DNA of 54,504 nt, from NCBI GenBank assembly GCA_938044705.1, contig CALIOL010000161.1, positions 1 through 54,504 of the forward strand, in the 5' to 3' direction. Below are positions 22,761 through 31,634 of the stretch, in pieces (position 1 is the first letter of the stretch; the number at the start of each line of letters is the position of its first letter). The DNA comes from an uncultured Ilumatobacter sp. Lineage in GTDB: Bacteria; Actinomycetota; Acidimicrobiia; Acidimicrobiales; Ilumatobacteraceae. Position numbers and translations under genes: made by a program. The notes beneath the pieces were generated by a model that saw nothing but the letters and a program-made list of their open reading frames with translations, had not been told where the DNA came from and made no database searches.

Positions 22761-24794
22761 ATGGATGACCCGCTGCTTGAGCCGTACGAGCTCAAACATC
22801 TCCGTCTCCGCAACCGGATCTTCTCGTCCGCACATGAGCCGGCGTACGCCGAGGCGGGCATGCCGACCGACCGCTATCGGCTCTACCACGAGGAAAAGGC
22901 CAAGGGCGGCGTCGCACTGACGATGACCGCAGGTTCGGCGGTCGTCGCAGAAGACAGCCCGCCGGCGTTCGGCAACCTGCATGCCTACGACGATCGCATC
23001 GTTCCATGGATCAAGCGGATGACCGACGGGGTGCACGAGCACGGCGCGGCGTGCATGATCCAGCTCACCCATCTCGGGCGGCGGACCGGCTGGTCAGGTG
23101 GCGACTGGTTGCCGGTCCTGGCGCCCTCGCCGATTCGAGAAGCGGCACACCGGACCGTTCCGAAAGAAGCGGAGGACTGGGACGTCGAACGAATCGTCAC
23201 CAAGTACGCGGATGCCGCCGAACGGATGCAGGCCGGCGGGATGGACGGGATCGAGTTGCAGTCCTACGGGCATCTGTTCGACGCCTGGTGGTCGCCGGCG
23301 ACGAACCACCGCAACGACGGCTGGGGTGGCGAACTCGACAACCGGATTCGGTTTCCTTGGATGGTGCTCGAGGCCGTGCGCGAGCGAGTGGGCTCAGACT
23401 TCGTCGTCGGCCTCCGCATGTTCATCGAGGAGTCCTTGCCGGGCGGGCTCGAGTCCGAGGCAGGGATGGAGATTTTGAGCAGGCTCGAAGCCGACGGGCT
23501 GATCGACTTCGTCAACGTGGCCAAGGGATCGATCCACAACGATGTCGAGTTGACGGATGTGATCCCGATCCATGGCATGCCGGCGGCACCGATGTTGGAC
23601 TTCGCCGGGATGGTTCGTGCGGCGACCGATCTTCCGGTGTTGCACGCGGCCAAGATCGACGACGTCGCCACCGCCCGGCATGCGATCCGGGAGGGGAAGC
23701 TCGACCTCGTCGGCATGACCCGAGCCCAGATCGCCGACCCCCATCTCGTGAACAAGATCATCGAGGGGCGTGAGCACGAGATCCGACCGTGCGTTGGCGC
23801 CACCTACTGCCTCGATCGGATCTACGAGGCAGGCGAGGCACTCTGCCTCCACAACGCGGCGACCAGCCGCGAGGCCACGATGCCTCACCACATCGAGCGA
23901 GCTGCTGCTCAGCGACGAGTCGTGGTCGTCGGCGCGGGACCCGGTGGCCTCGAAGCGGCGCGTGTGGCTGGTGAACGTGGACACGACGTGGTCGTGCTCG
24001 AAGCAATGCCGTGGGCTGGTGGTCAGATCCGACTGGCGGCACGCAACCCGCGTCGCACCGACCTCATCGGCATCGTCGACTGGCGTATCTCCGAACTCGA
24101 GCGGCTCGGCGTGGACGTTCGCTACGACGTGTTCGCCGACGCCGACGTCGTGCAGTCCCATACTCCCGACGTGGTGATCGTGGCAACCGGCGGATTGCCC
24201 CAGTACCCGGACCTCGAAGTCGGGACCGAGCACGTCACCACGAGTTGGGAGGTGCTGGGCGGCGATGTGACGCCGACTGGCCGCGTGGTGTTCTACGACG
24301 ACAACGGCACACACTCGGCGTTGTCGGCGGCCGAGTCGATCGCCAGGTCGGGCGCCGAGCTCGAGATCGTGACACCGGAGCGAATGTTCGGCATCGAGGT
24401 CGGTGGGATGAACCATGTGCCGTACGCGCGGGCGTTCAACGAAACCGACACGCGTATCTCGATCAATCAGCGGCTCCTCAACGTGACGACCCAGGGCGAC
24501 GCGCTGTGCGTCGAGATCGGCAGCGACCACACTGACCATCGCGCCACCCGAATCGTGGATCACGTGGTCGTCGATCACGGCACCCAACCACTCGCCGAGC
24601 TGTATTTCGATCTGAAGGGCGAGTCGAGCAACCTCGGTGCGGTCGACTACGGCGCGCTGATGGAAGGACGCCCACAGACACTCGTGCGCAACCCCGACGG
24701 CGGCTTTCAACTCTTTCGGATCGGCGACGCGGTGGCGAGCCGCAACATTCACGCCGCGATCTACGACGCGCTCCGTCTCGTCAAAGATCTCTGA
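22761..24794 (+). CDS. TMADH/2,4-dienoyl-CoA reductase-like flavoenzyme
   Basis: 677-residue enzyme with an N-terminal FMN TIM barrel (about 1-340) and C-terminal FAD/NAD-binding domains. The barrel carries QLTHLGRRTGW and the active-site segment QSYGHLFDAWWSP with NHRNDGWGGELDNR. The dinucleotide motif is VVVVGAGPGGLEAARVAG. Between them lies the Fe-S motif. Relatives use four cysteines; here Cys344, Cys350 and Cys362 are present and the second position is Ala347. The EALCLHNAATSRE phrase resembles N-methylproline/stachydrine demethylase-type proteins, so an N-demethylase role is possible. That subfamily call is from memory and uncertain. Start ATG 22761. Confidence 0.86.
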   Translation: MDDPLLEPYELKHLRLRNRIFSSAHEPAYAEAGMPTDRYRLYHEEKAKGGVALTMTAGSAVVAEDSPPAFGNLHAYDDRIVPWIKRMTDGVHEHGAACMIQLTHLGRRTGWSGGDWLPVLAPSPIREAAHRTVPKEAEDWDVERIVTKYADAAERMQAGGMDGIELQSYGHLFDAWWSPATNHRNDGWGGELDNRIRFPWMVLEAVRERVGSDFVVGLRMFIEESLPGGLESEAGMEILSRLEADGLIDFVNVAKGSIHNDVELTDVIPIHGMPAAPMLDFAGMVRAATDLPVLHAAKIDDVATARHAIREGKLDLVGMTRAQIADPHLVNKIIEGREHEIRPCVGATYCLDRIYEAGEALCLHNAATSREATMPHHIERAAAQRRVVVVGAGPGGLEAARVAGERGHDVVVLEAMPWAGGQIRLAARNPRRTDLIGIVDWRISELERLGVDVRYDVFADADVVQSHTPDVVIVATGGLPQYPDLEVGTEHVTTSWEVLGGDVTPTGRVVFYDDNGTHSALSAAESIARSGAELEIVTPERMFGIEVGGMNHVPYARAFNETDTRISINQRLLNVTTQGDALCVEIGSDHTDHRATRIVDHVVVDHGTQPLAELYFDLKGESSNLGAVDYGALMEGRPQTLVRNPDGGFQLFRIGDAVASRNIHAAIYDALRLVKDL

Positions 24795-24815
24795 CGGACT
24801 TGTCGGCCATCGCAG

Positions 24816-26228
24816 CTAGTTGATCCAGCAGCCATCCCAGAGCGTGCCGGGCCGCATCGGTAGCGACTTCGCATCGCCGTTGTGCGTATTGCCCCGTGCG
24901 AATCCGTCGACGCGGAGGAAGCGGTATGGCCAGCAGCTGCTCGGGTAGCTGACCTCGTTGTCGAGCAGGACGACATCGTCGACATCGCGCATTGCGATGT
25001 AGCCGTTCTCGAACGTGTTGCGCATCACCCGGAAGCCGGTGGTGTTGTAGATGTAGAAACCGCACCCGTCGCAATAGTTGTCGTAGATCCAGTTGGTGGC
25101 GGGGTTCGAGCGTTCGGCACGATCGCGTCCGGAGTAGCCGATGATTCCGACCTTCCCGTTGACCGAGCCGGTCCGCACGTAGAGCGTGTTGTGTCGGATC
25201 GTCTGATCGGCGCGCGGCCAGAACACGATGGGCCCGTCCAGGTTGCGGTTGCCGTCGCCCTCGTTGAAGGTGTTGTACTCGATGAGCACGTTCTTGCCGT
25301 CGGTGTTGACGATGTCGCCGCCGAAGTTGTGATGGAAGTCGTTGTTCCGGATGATGATGTCGCGGCTGTCGAAACTGAGGCTCTCGACATCGATTCCGAA
25401 CTGTGGCGATGTGCCGACGATGTGATGGATCTCGTTGCCGTCGATCAGGACGTTGATCGCACCGACAATGGAGACTCCCTGACGGCGACTGTTGTCGATC
25501 TCGTTGTTGCGAATCGTGATGTCGCTCACCGATCCATTGGACCTGTTGCCGACGAGGAGAATGCCGTCGCCTGTGGCCTTCCTCAGTGTGAGGTCTTCGA
25601 TGAGAATCCGGCGGCTGCCCGATTGAACGCAGATGAGGTGCCCCTCGTCGTGTGCGGTGCCGCCACCGGCTCGTGGCGTGAAGATGTGCGTGTCCCGGTC
25701 GCCGATCAGCGTTCCGTTGCGAATCGTCACGTCGGTCAGGCCCGTGACGGAGATGAGGCACTGGTTCCACTTGTCGTTCGTCGCCATCTGCAGCGTCGAG
25801 CCATTGAGATCCAGCGTGAGGCCCGAAACCAGGTCGATGCCGTCGTAGTAGATGTCGTTGCCCGGCTTGCCGATCAGGTACTTGCCGGTCGGAAGTCGCA
25901 CCGTGTCGTAGCCATTCGCCGCAGCAAATTCGAATGCGTCGTCGAGTCCTTCGGCGGTCGCGACCGGACTCGTTCCGTTGCTCGACACGCCGAACCGGGC
26001 GAGGTCGACGGTGTACACCGCTGGATCGGTCGGCGTTCGCGGCAGGTCGGGAGTCGAGCCACCGGGAGCGATTGGTTCCAGGCTGCGCACAGCGGGCTTG
26101 GTTGCGTCAGCGCCGTCTGCGACCTCGCCAACAGTGGCGTTCGCGTCGCTGGCGACCACGGCGGTACACGCCACGGCCAAGACGGCGAGGACGCGCGCCG
26201 ACAACGAAGTGCGTGACCGCATGCTCAT
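24816..26228 (-). CDS. Secreted right-handed parallel beta-helix protein
   Basis: 470 residues. There is a Sec-type signal (about residues 5-30, ending SDANA), then repeated beta-helix coils with asparagine ladders: VTIRNGTLIG, ILIEDLTLRKATGDGI, ITIRNNEIDNS, VLIDGNEIHHI, IIIRNNDFHHN, VLIEYNTFNEG, TIRHNTLYV, WIYDNYCDGCG and FRVMRNTFENG. The fold is shared by pectate lyases, mannuronan epimerases and other polysaccharide enzymes, so a surface-glycan substrate is likely, but no specific catalytic residues can be assigned. Its ATG overlaps the stop of the TetR gene upstream (ATGA). The two form a coupled pair, and the regulator probably controls this gene. Confidence 0.85.
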   Translation of the reverse strand: MSMRSRTSLSARVLAVLAVACTAVVASDANATVGEVADGADATKPAVRSLEPIAPGGSTPDLPRTPTDPAVYTVDLARFGVSSNGTSPVATAEGLDDAFEFAAANGYDTVRLPTGKYLIGKPGNDIYYDGIDLVSGLTLDLNGSTLQMATNDKWNQCLISVTGLTDVTIRNGTLIGDRDTHIFTPRAGGGTAHDEGHLICVQSGSRRILIEDLTLRKATGDGILLVGNRSNGSVSDITIRNNEIDNSRRQGVSIVGAINVLIDGNEIHHIVGTSPQFGIDVESLSFDSRDIIIRNNDFHHNFGGDIVNTDGKNVLIEYNTFNEGDGNRNLDGPIVFWPRADQTIRHNTLYVRTGSVNGKVGIIGYSGRDRAERSNPATNWIYDNYCDGCGFYIYNTTGFRVMRNTFENGYIAMRDVDDVVLLDNEVSYPSSCWPYRFLRVDGFARGNTHNGDAKSLPMRPGTLWDGCWIN

Positions 26229-26851
26229 GCTGGTCGTTCGAGCCCGAGCGACTGACGGAGCCCGAGGAGCTGAGAGTCGATCGAGGGCCACTCGACGTCT
26301 GGATGCGAGCTGCTCAGATCGACGATTCCGTGGATCCAGGTGTGGACCTGCACGGCCACGAAGTGGGTCGAGCGATCGTCGTCGCACGCTCGCAGCATTC
26401 TCTGAACGAGCTCGACGAGGATCATGAACGTCGCGTTCGCCACGACCGAGGTCTCGGCTTCGAGGTCGATGTGGTGCGAGAACAGCACGCGGTACTGGCC
26501 CGGGTTCTCCAAGGCGAAAGCTGCGTACGCGAACCCGCACCGATCGAAGGACTCGAAAGCGTCGTCGCCGCCGTCACGCGCATCCTCGAGCACGCGCAGA
26601 AAGCTCTCCCAACAGTGACGCACGGAAGCTTGAAGCAGCTCGGTGTGATCGGAGAAGTGGCGATACACCGCCGTGGGAGACACCCCGGTGCGTCGAGCGA
26701 TCGCCCGGAGCGAGATCCCGTCGACAGAGCCGTGCTCTGCAATGAGATCTGCTGCTGCCACGAGCAGGTCGGTGCGAAGTTGTTCACCCTCGCCTCGCGC
26801 ACTGCGCTGGCGCGTGTGCGCAACAGTCGAATCGATGGTCGGGGAGGCCAC
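26225..26851 (-). CDS. TetR family transcriptional regulator
   Basis: 208 residues. The N-terminal HTH reads LLVAAADLIAEHGSVDGISL then RAIARRTGVSPTAVYRHFSD (about 27-66), a strong TetR match. The C-terminal domain, with YAAFALENPGQYRVLFSHH, fits the TetR_C_33/WHG-type ligand domain. It is translationally coupled to the secreted beta-helix gene downstream. No palindromic operator was evident in the 33 bases before the neighbouring gene. Confidence 0.92.
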   Translation of the reverse strand: MASPTIDSTVAHTRQRSARGEGEQLRTDLLVAAADLIAEHGSVDGISLRAIARRTGVSPTAVYRHFSDHTELLQASVRHCWESFLRVLEDARDGGDDAFESFDRCGFAYAAFALENPGQYRVLFSHHIDLEAETSVVANATFMILVELVQRMLRACDDDRSTHFVAVQVHTWIHGIVDLSSSHPDVEWPSIDSQLLGLRQSLGLERPA

Positions 26852-26884
26852 GGAGCCGAGGCTAGCGGCGGGTAAGCAGCGAGA

Positions 26885-27730
26885 TCAGCAGGTCGTGCTC
26901 GGGCTCGTGGGAATGATGATCTCGAGCCCGGGGTAGAAGCCCGAATACCCCTCCGTGTCGACGTTCGCGGCGTCGAGCGCTTGCACGCTGATGCAGAACC
27001 TGTCTGCGACGCCGGTTCGAGTGATGTCGTCTGCGGTGATCGTGTAACGGACGACGTCGCAGGTCGAATCGTCCGTCCCGGCGGGAATCAAGATCTCGGT
27101 ACCGACCACGGGGAAGTCCCCCCAGGGGTCTTCCCAACCGTTGACAATTGCGAGGGCGTCGACGCTGACGCAATGCTGAGCCGCTACGTCTGTCGGGATG
27201 TCGCCGTATTGCACAACGTACGTGGTGGATCGCACCGCCGGACCTTCGGGATACTCGAACGATGCGTCACCGTCAGATCCGGGGAGTTGGCCGAGTGGTC
27301 CGACGGATTCGCACGTTGCGAAGACGACGAATCCGTTCTGCTCGCGGATGCGATCAGTGCAGGCGTAGTCGCCGTCAGCGCCGTTCGGCGCCGGGTCGCA
27401 GCTGCCGAACAGCTGGCGTCCCAGTTGGTCCTCGCCGATGGGGTCCGTACAGGAATAGGTCACGGTCGGTCGAGCGGTGGTGGTGATCTCGCGGAGGTCG
27501 GTTGGACGGGTCGCAGAAGTGCCGTTGTCGTTTCGAGATGCGGCGACGCTGATTCCTCCCAGTCCGAGCAATGCGATGCAGAGCGTCGCAACGCCGAGCA
27601 TTCGTCGCGTTCGGCGGTGACGGGCTGCGATCAGGTCACCGAACTCGGGTGCGTGCGCGGCGACGGCGGCACCGTGTTGCTCGACCGCGTGGCGGATGGT
27701 CTCGTCGAAGGGGTGGCCGTCGGTATTCAT
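26885..27730 (-). CDS. Membrane protein with two LysM-like domains, partner of the ECF sigma factor
   Basis: 281 residues: a cytosolic N-terminus of about 43 residues, one membrane helix (about 44-64), and an extracellular part. That part holds two short cysteine-containing strands (YSCTDPIG, YACTDRIREQNG) and then two LysM-like units. The units are YVVQYGDIPTDVAAQHCVSV...ILIPAG and YTITADDITRTGVADRFCIS...IIIPTS, each with an extra cysteine. Its ATG overlaps the stop of the sigma-factor gene, the usual place for an anti-sigma factor. The N-terminus has no zinc anti-sigma HxxxCxxC motif. A wall-sensing regulator of the sigma factor is an attractive inference. Confidence 0.75.
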   Translation of the reverse strand: MNTDGHPFDETIRHAVEQHGAAVAAHAPEFGDLIAARHRRTRRMLGVATLCIALLGLGGISVAASRNDNGTSATRPTDLREITTTARPTVTYSCTDPIGEDQLGRQLFGSCDPAPNGADGDYACTDRIREQNGFVVFATCESVGPLGQLPGSDGDASFEYPEGPAVRSTTYVVQYGDIPTDVAAQHCVSVDALAIVNGWEDPWGDFPVVGTEILIPAGTDDSTCDVVRYTITADDITRTGVADRFCISVQALDAANVDTEGYSGFYPGLEIIIPTSPSTTC

Positions 27731-28245
27731 CCTGCTTCGTCTCCGATCGATGTTCTCAACGTCGAGATGGCCCGAAAGAGCCGGGACTTCACCGTGCCGA
27801 CCGGGATCCTCAACTCGGCAGCGATCTCGTCGTCGGTCATCTGCTGGTCGTAACGGAGCCCGACGAGGACCCGTTGGTCGACCGGAAGGCGCCGGATCTG
27901 ATCGATGACGTGGTTGTAGACCAATTCGGTGGGTTCGGTGCGCTCGGGGGAGCGGCGCCGGACGAGCCGGCGTCGCCGTAGCGCTTTCCGGCAGCCGTTC
28001 ACGACGGAGACGCGGAGGTAGCCGCCGGGGTTCCGGACGGTGTCATAGCGCCGGTACATCGCGATGAACGCGTCCTGAACGATGTGTTCGGCTTCGTCGA
28101 CGGTGTCAACAAGGAGTGAGGCGAGTCGCAACATCGGTTGGTATGCGTCTCGGTAGAGCTGCTCGAACGTCGGTCGCACGGGTGGCGCGATCGCGTCGGG
28201 AGCTGCCGGCTCTTCCGGCGCGTCGTCGGCGGTTTCCACGGTCAT
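27727..28245 (-). CDS. ECF-type RNA polymerase sigma factor
   Basis: 172 residues. Region 2 (FEQLYRDAYQPMLRLASLLV with the EHIVQDAFIAMYRR core, about 32-75) and region 4 (RRLPVDQRVLVGLRYDQQMTDDEIA followed by IPVGTVKSRLFRAISTLR, about 115-165) are clear. The size and layout are those of SigE-like ECF factors. It directs RNA polymerase to a specific promoter set, perhaps envelope genes. The start is uncertain: ATG 28245 is used, and an in-frame GTG at 28272 would add nine residues. Its stop overlaps the ATG of the LysM-like membrane protein. Confidence 0.9.
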   Translation of the reverse strand: MTVETADDAPEEPAAPDAIAPPVRPTFEQLYRDAYQPMLRLASLLVDTVDEAEHIVQDAFIAMYRRYDTVRNPGGYLRVSVVNGCRKALRRRRLVRRRSPERTEPTELVYNHVIDQIRRLPVDQRVLVGLRYDQQMTDDEIAAELRIPVGTVKSRLFRAISTLRTSIGDEAG

Positions 28246-28297
28246 CTCATCAGTAGTGAGTACTGACGGCACGATTCGGTTCCGTCGAGGACGACAG

Positions 28298-28334
28298 AAA
28301 AACCGAGAAGGCCCCGGGCGAACCCGGGGCCTTC
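28298..28334 (-). terminator. Rho-independent terminator of the ferredoxin gene
   Basis: Perfect 12-bp stem (28307-28318 with 28323-28334) with a CGAA loop, very GC-rich. On the minus strand five T residues follow (28298-28302) a few bases past the stem. It lies 28 bases after the ferredoxin stop and shields the sigma-factor gene from read-through. Confidence 0.85.
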
Positions 28335-28361
28335 GTTCGATTGCTCAGTTCGCTGACGCGA

Positions 28362-28607
28362 TCAGGGCTCGATGTAGATGCACTCGCCGGGGCATTCCTC
28401 GGCGGACTCGACAACGCCGTCGAGTTCCTTGTCCTCGAAGTTCGCGAGTCCTTCGGCACCCTGCGGGTTGCCCTTGGCCTCGGCGAAGATCTTGTCGCCT
28501 TCGACGACGTACGCAAGGCCGTCGTCGAGCAACGTGAAGACGTTCGGGGAGATCTCTTCGCAGAGACCGTCTCCCGTGCAGAGATCCTGGTCGATCCAGA
28601 CCTTCAT
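28362..28607 (-). CDS. 3Fe-4S-type ferredoxin
   Basis: 81-residue cytosolic electron carrier. Cys10-Thr-Gly-Asp-Gly-Leu-Cys16 has Asp13 where a 4Fe ferredoxin has its second cysteine, so a [3Fe-4S] cluster is expected. The third ligand is Cys72 in EECPGEC; Cys76 is an extra cysteine. This is the type that serves cytochromes P450 in actinobacteria, but no P450 is in the window. The acidic composition fits a redox partner. The ribosome site AAGGAG (CTCCTT at 28618-28623 on the plus strand) supports the ATG at 28607-28605. It is monocistronic with its own terminator and divergent from mpa. Confidence 0.92.
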   Translation of the reverse strand: MKVWIDQDLCTGDGLCEEISPNVFTLLDDGLAYVVEGDKIFAEAKGNPQGAEGLANFEDKELDGVVESAEECPGECIYIEP

Positions 28608-28706
28608 GTCAGTGGTACTCCTTGTTGAGTCGAGCGTGATGGCTGAGTGCCTGTTCGAGAGTTTACACGGCGCAGCACGTGCAAACATCTTTCTGGCCGC
28701 TCGGTG

Positions 28707-28712
28707 TACCTT
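28707..28712 (+). promoter_or_regulatory. -10-like TACCTT before mpa
   Basis: TANNNT exactly 6 bases before the ATG at 28719, with no Shine-Dalgarno. This is the geometry of a leaderless mRNA. Confidence 0.5.
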
Positions 28713-28718
28713 TGCGTC

Positions 28719-30413
28719 ATGGCGACCGAATCCGAACTCGCAGTGCAGGTCGAAGCCCTCAACGAAGAGATCGCACACCTCAGAGGACGCCTCGCTGATG
28801 GCCCTCGGCGCGTTCGATCGCTCGAAGAGCGGTTGTTGGAAACCAAGGGCCAGCTGGCGAAGGCGGTCGCGCAGAACGAGAAACTGTCGTACACGCTTCG
28901 CGAGGCACGTGAGCACATCGCCACGCTTCGCGACGAGGTCGACAAGCTGTCGCAGCCGCCATCGGCCTACGGGGTCGTCGTGGGAAAGAACGACGACGGC
29001 AGCGTCGACGTCCTGACGTCAGGTCGCAAGATGCGGGTGGCACTCCATCCGGACATCGACCACGAGCTCCTGGATCGAGGCGCCGAGGTCGTCTTGAACG
29101 AGAGCATGAACGTGGTGATGGCTCGAACCGCGGACGTCACCGGCGAAGTGGTGACGGTTCGCCAGGTCATGGAAGACGGCATACGAGTGTTGGTTGTCGG
29201 CCGCGCCGACGAAGAACGGGTGTGCGAACTCGCCGACGGGTTGCGCGGGACCCTGATCCGCTCCGGCGATCACCTTCGCCTGGACCCTCGCTCGAACCTG
29301 CTGTTGGAGAAGCTTGCTCGGCCCGAGGTCGAGGATCTCCTGCTCGAAGAGGTGCCGGACATCTCGTACACCGATATCGGTGGCCTCGATGACCAGATCG
29401 AACTGATCGCCGACGCCGTCGAGTTGCCGTTCCTGCATCAGGACCTGTTTGCCGAGCATCGACTGCCCGCACCGAAGGGCATCTTGCTCTACGGGCCACC
29501 CGGGTGTGGCAAGACGCTGATCGCGAAGGCGGTCGCCAACAGCCTCGCCAAGAAGGTCGCCGACAAGGTGGGGGAGGGCAAGGGCCGCTCGTACTTCATC
29601 AACATCAAGGGCCCCGAGCTGCTCAACAAGTACGTCGGCGAGACCGAACGTCAGATTCGCCTGGTGTTCCAGCGCGCTCGTGAGAAGAGCGACGAAGGCT
29701 GGCCCGTGATCGTGTTCTTCGACGAGATGGACTCGATGTTCCGGACCCGTGGATCAGGCATCAGCTCGGACATGGAATCGACGATCGTTCCGCAGTTGCT
29801 CGCGGAGATCGACGGTGTCGAAGGGCTGACGAACGTGATCGTGATCGGTGCGACCAACCGAGAAGACCTGATCGATCCTGCCATTCTCCGGCCCGGACGC
29901 CTCGACGTGAAGATCAAGATCGAGCGGCCCAACGAAGTTGGTGCCGCTTCGATCTTCGCGAACTACCTCACCGACGAGATCCCGATCGGTGCGGGCTATT
30001 CGGTTCCCGACATGATCGAACGCACCGTTGCCGAGATGTACAAGGACGACGAGGCGAATCGGTTCCTGGAGGTCACGTACCAGAACGGTGACAAGGAAGT
30101 TCTGTACTACAAGGACTTCTCCTCGGGCGCAATGATCGAGAACATCGTGCGCCGTGCGAAGAAGCTCGCGATCAAGCGAGTGATCGGCGGCGGCGAACGC
30201 GGCGTCATCACCCAAGACCTGCTCGACTCGATCAAGCAGGAGTACAAAGAACACGAGGATCTGCCCAACACGACCAACCCCGACGACTGGGCGAAGATCT
30301 CGGGCAAGAAGGGTGAGCGGATCGTCTTCATCCGCACGCTCGTTTCCGAGAATGCCGACGATGTCGCCGGCGGCAAAGCCATCGAGCGAGCGGCTACGGG
30401 GCAGTACCTGTAA
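28719..30413 (+). CDS. mpa: Proteasome-activating AAA ATPase (Mpa/ARC)
   Basis: Hexameric unfoldase that captures pupylated proteins and feeds them to the 20S proteasome. The 564-residue product has an N-terminal coiled coil (about 1-78) that binds Pup, two OB-type domains (about 82-205), and one AAA module. The module has Walker A GPPGCGKT (259-266), Walker [13 protein letters not shown], the [11 protein letters not shown] region and an [17 protein letters not shown] sensor/arginine-finger stretch. It ends GQYL, the C-terminal tail that opens the proteasome gate. The ATG at 28719 begins [11 protein letters not shown]. It overlaps the convergent MFS gene by 20 bases and is not adjacent to dop, unlike in most actinobacteria. 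Confidence 0.97.
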   Translation: MATESELAVQVEALNEEIAHLRGRLADGPRRVRSLEERLLETKGQLAKAVAQNEKLSYTLREAREHIATLRDEVDKLSQPPSAYGVVVGKNDDGSVDVLTSGRKMRVALHPDIDHELLDRGAEVVLNESMNVVMARTADVTGEVVTVRQVMEDGIRVLVVGRADEERVCELADGLRGTLIRSGDHLRLDPRSNLLLEKLARPEVEDLLLEEVPDISYTDIGGLDDQIELIADAVELPFLHQDLFAEHRLPAPKGILLYGPPGCGKTLIAKAVANSLAKKVADKVGEGKGRSYFINIKGPELLNKYVGETERQIRLVFQRAREKSDEGWPVIVFFDEMDSMFRTRGSGISSDMESTIVPQLLAEIDGVEGLTNVIVIGATNREDLIDPAILRPGRLDVKIKIERPNEVGAASIFANYLTDEIPIGAGYSVPDMIERTVAEMYKDDEANRFLEVTYQNGDKEVLYYKDFSSGAMIENIVRRAKKLAIKRVIGGGERGVITQDLLDSIKQEYKEHEDLPNTTNPDDWAKISGKKGERIVFIRTLVSENADDVAGGKAIERAATGQYL

Positions 30414-31584
30414 CCGCGAAGGGTGGCCGCTCGAGGCGGTGCATCGCCCAGGCGCCGAGCACCGGGCCGGGGACGAGGAGGCCGAACGCCAAGCCCCAGC
30501 CAGCCGCGTCACGTACGACCGGCACCAGGAAGATCGTGAAGACGGTCAGGACGAAGCCGGCCGCGAGCTGCATCGTCAGTGCGGTCCCGACGTAGCGCGG
30601 GTCGCACGACTCCGTCACGATCGCAGAGAACTGCGCGCTGTCCGCGACGACCCAGAAACCCCAGATCAACCCCGCCGCCACCGGCAACGGCCAGGGCGCG
30701 TCGACGAGGAAGCCGGTGATCAGCGCGAGTCCGGCGGACCATTTCATGGCGAGCGCCGCGGCACCCGGGCGAGATCGGCGGTCACTCATCAGGCCGGCGT
30801 AGATGGAACCGCCCGCCCCAGCGCCGATCGCTGCGAACGCGGCGAGACTCGCCACTCTCGTGGACGAAAAGACATCGCCGTAGAAGGCGGCCACCCAGGC
30901 CCACATCGCGTACAACTCCCACATGTGTCCGAAGTATCCGGCGCTCGCCAGGCGAAAGTCTCGCTGTCGGAGGATCCTGCCGATCTGCTGGGGGTCGAAC
31001 GGAGCGGAACGAGCGGCGTGCGGCCCGGGAACGCAGCGACGGTCTGCGATGAGCCCTCCTGCGAGGGTCAACGCGGACGCAGCCAGCAGGGTGGATTCCC
31101 ACTGGAGACCACCGAGCGCGTTGATCAGGTGGGGGAGTGCGGAACCAACGGTCAGTGCCGCGATCATGACGCCGAGCGCAAAGCCGCGGCCCTTCACGAA
31201 CCAGCCCGACATCGACTTCAACGCCGGCGGATAGACGAGCGCCAAGAACGCCCCGGTGAGGAACCTGGCGGCGAGGGCGCCTTCGAACCCGTCGAGCGCC
31301 ACGATGGCGGCGTTCGCGGCAGCCGCGCCGGTGGAGCCGATCAGGATCAGTCGGAGCGGAGGAATTCGGTCGGCGAGGTTGGTCGCCGAAGAAACGACTG
31401 CGCCGACGACGAACCCGATCTGCACGACGATCGTCAACCAGCTGGCCTGAGTGTCCGACAGTGCCCAGTCGACGCGCAGCTGGCCGAGCACTGCAGCGGT
31501 CGAGAACCACGTCGACATGGCGAGCACCAATGCCACCGCGAGCCCGATCAATTCCTTGCGCTCTGGCGGCATCGGTCCGGTCAC
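30394..31584 (-). CDS. MFS transporter
   Basis: 396-residue polytopic protein with about twelve hydrophobic helices in two halves. The first-half loop has [12 protein letters not shown] and the sixth-helix region [21 protein letters not shown]; the middle loop is basic. The overall style is that of the MFS nitrate/nitrite-sugar-like (NarK/UhpT-type) exporters, but the substrate cannot be read. It starts at GTG 31584 with GGAGG eleven bases upstream; the ATG at 31572 is an alternative. It converges on mpa with a 20-base overlap of coding ends and is divergent from the saccharopine-dehydrogenase-like gene. It is the only minus-strand gene in the proteasome region. Confidence 0.88.
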   Translation of the reverse strand: MTGPMPPERKELIGLAVALVLAMSTWFSTAAVLGQLRVDWALSDTQASWLTIVVQIGFVVGAVVSSATNLADRIPPLRLILIGSTGAAAANAAIVALDGFEGALAARFLTGAFLALVYPPALKSMSGWFVKGRGFALGVMIAALTVGSALPHLINALGGLQWESTLLAASALTLAGGLIADRRCVPGPHAARSAPFDPQQIGRILRQRDFRLASAGYFGHMWELYAMWAWVAAFYGDVFSSTRVASLAAFAAIGAGAGGSIYAGLMSDRRSRPGAAALAMKWSAGLALITGFLVDAPWPLPVAAGLIWGFWVVADSAQFSAIVTESCDPRYVGTALTMQLAAGFVLTVFTIFLVPVVRDAAGWGLAFGLLVPGPVLGAWAMHRLERPPFAVTGTAP

Positions 31585-31622
31585 GTGGCGTGCAGCCTCC
31601 GGTCGCCTGGTCGTATTCCGGA

Positions 31623-31628
31623 TACGGT
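31623..31628 (+). promoter_or_regulatory. -10-like TACGGT before the saccharopine-dehydrogenase-like gene
   Basis: TANNNT 6 bases before the ATG at 31635, without a Shine-Dalgarno; leaderless geometry. Confidence 0.45.
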
Positions 31629-31634
31629 CGCGAT

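Noticed and set aside
23394-24752. 452-codon minus-strand frame opposite the TMADH-like gene
   Set aside because: Antisense to clear FMN and FAD domains; His/Val/Asp-rich shadow composition.
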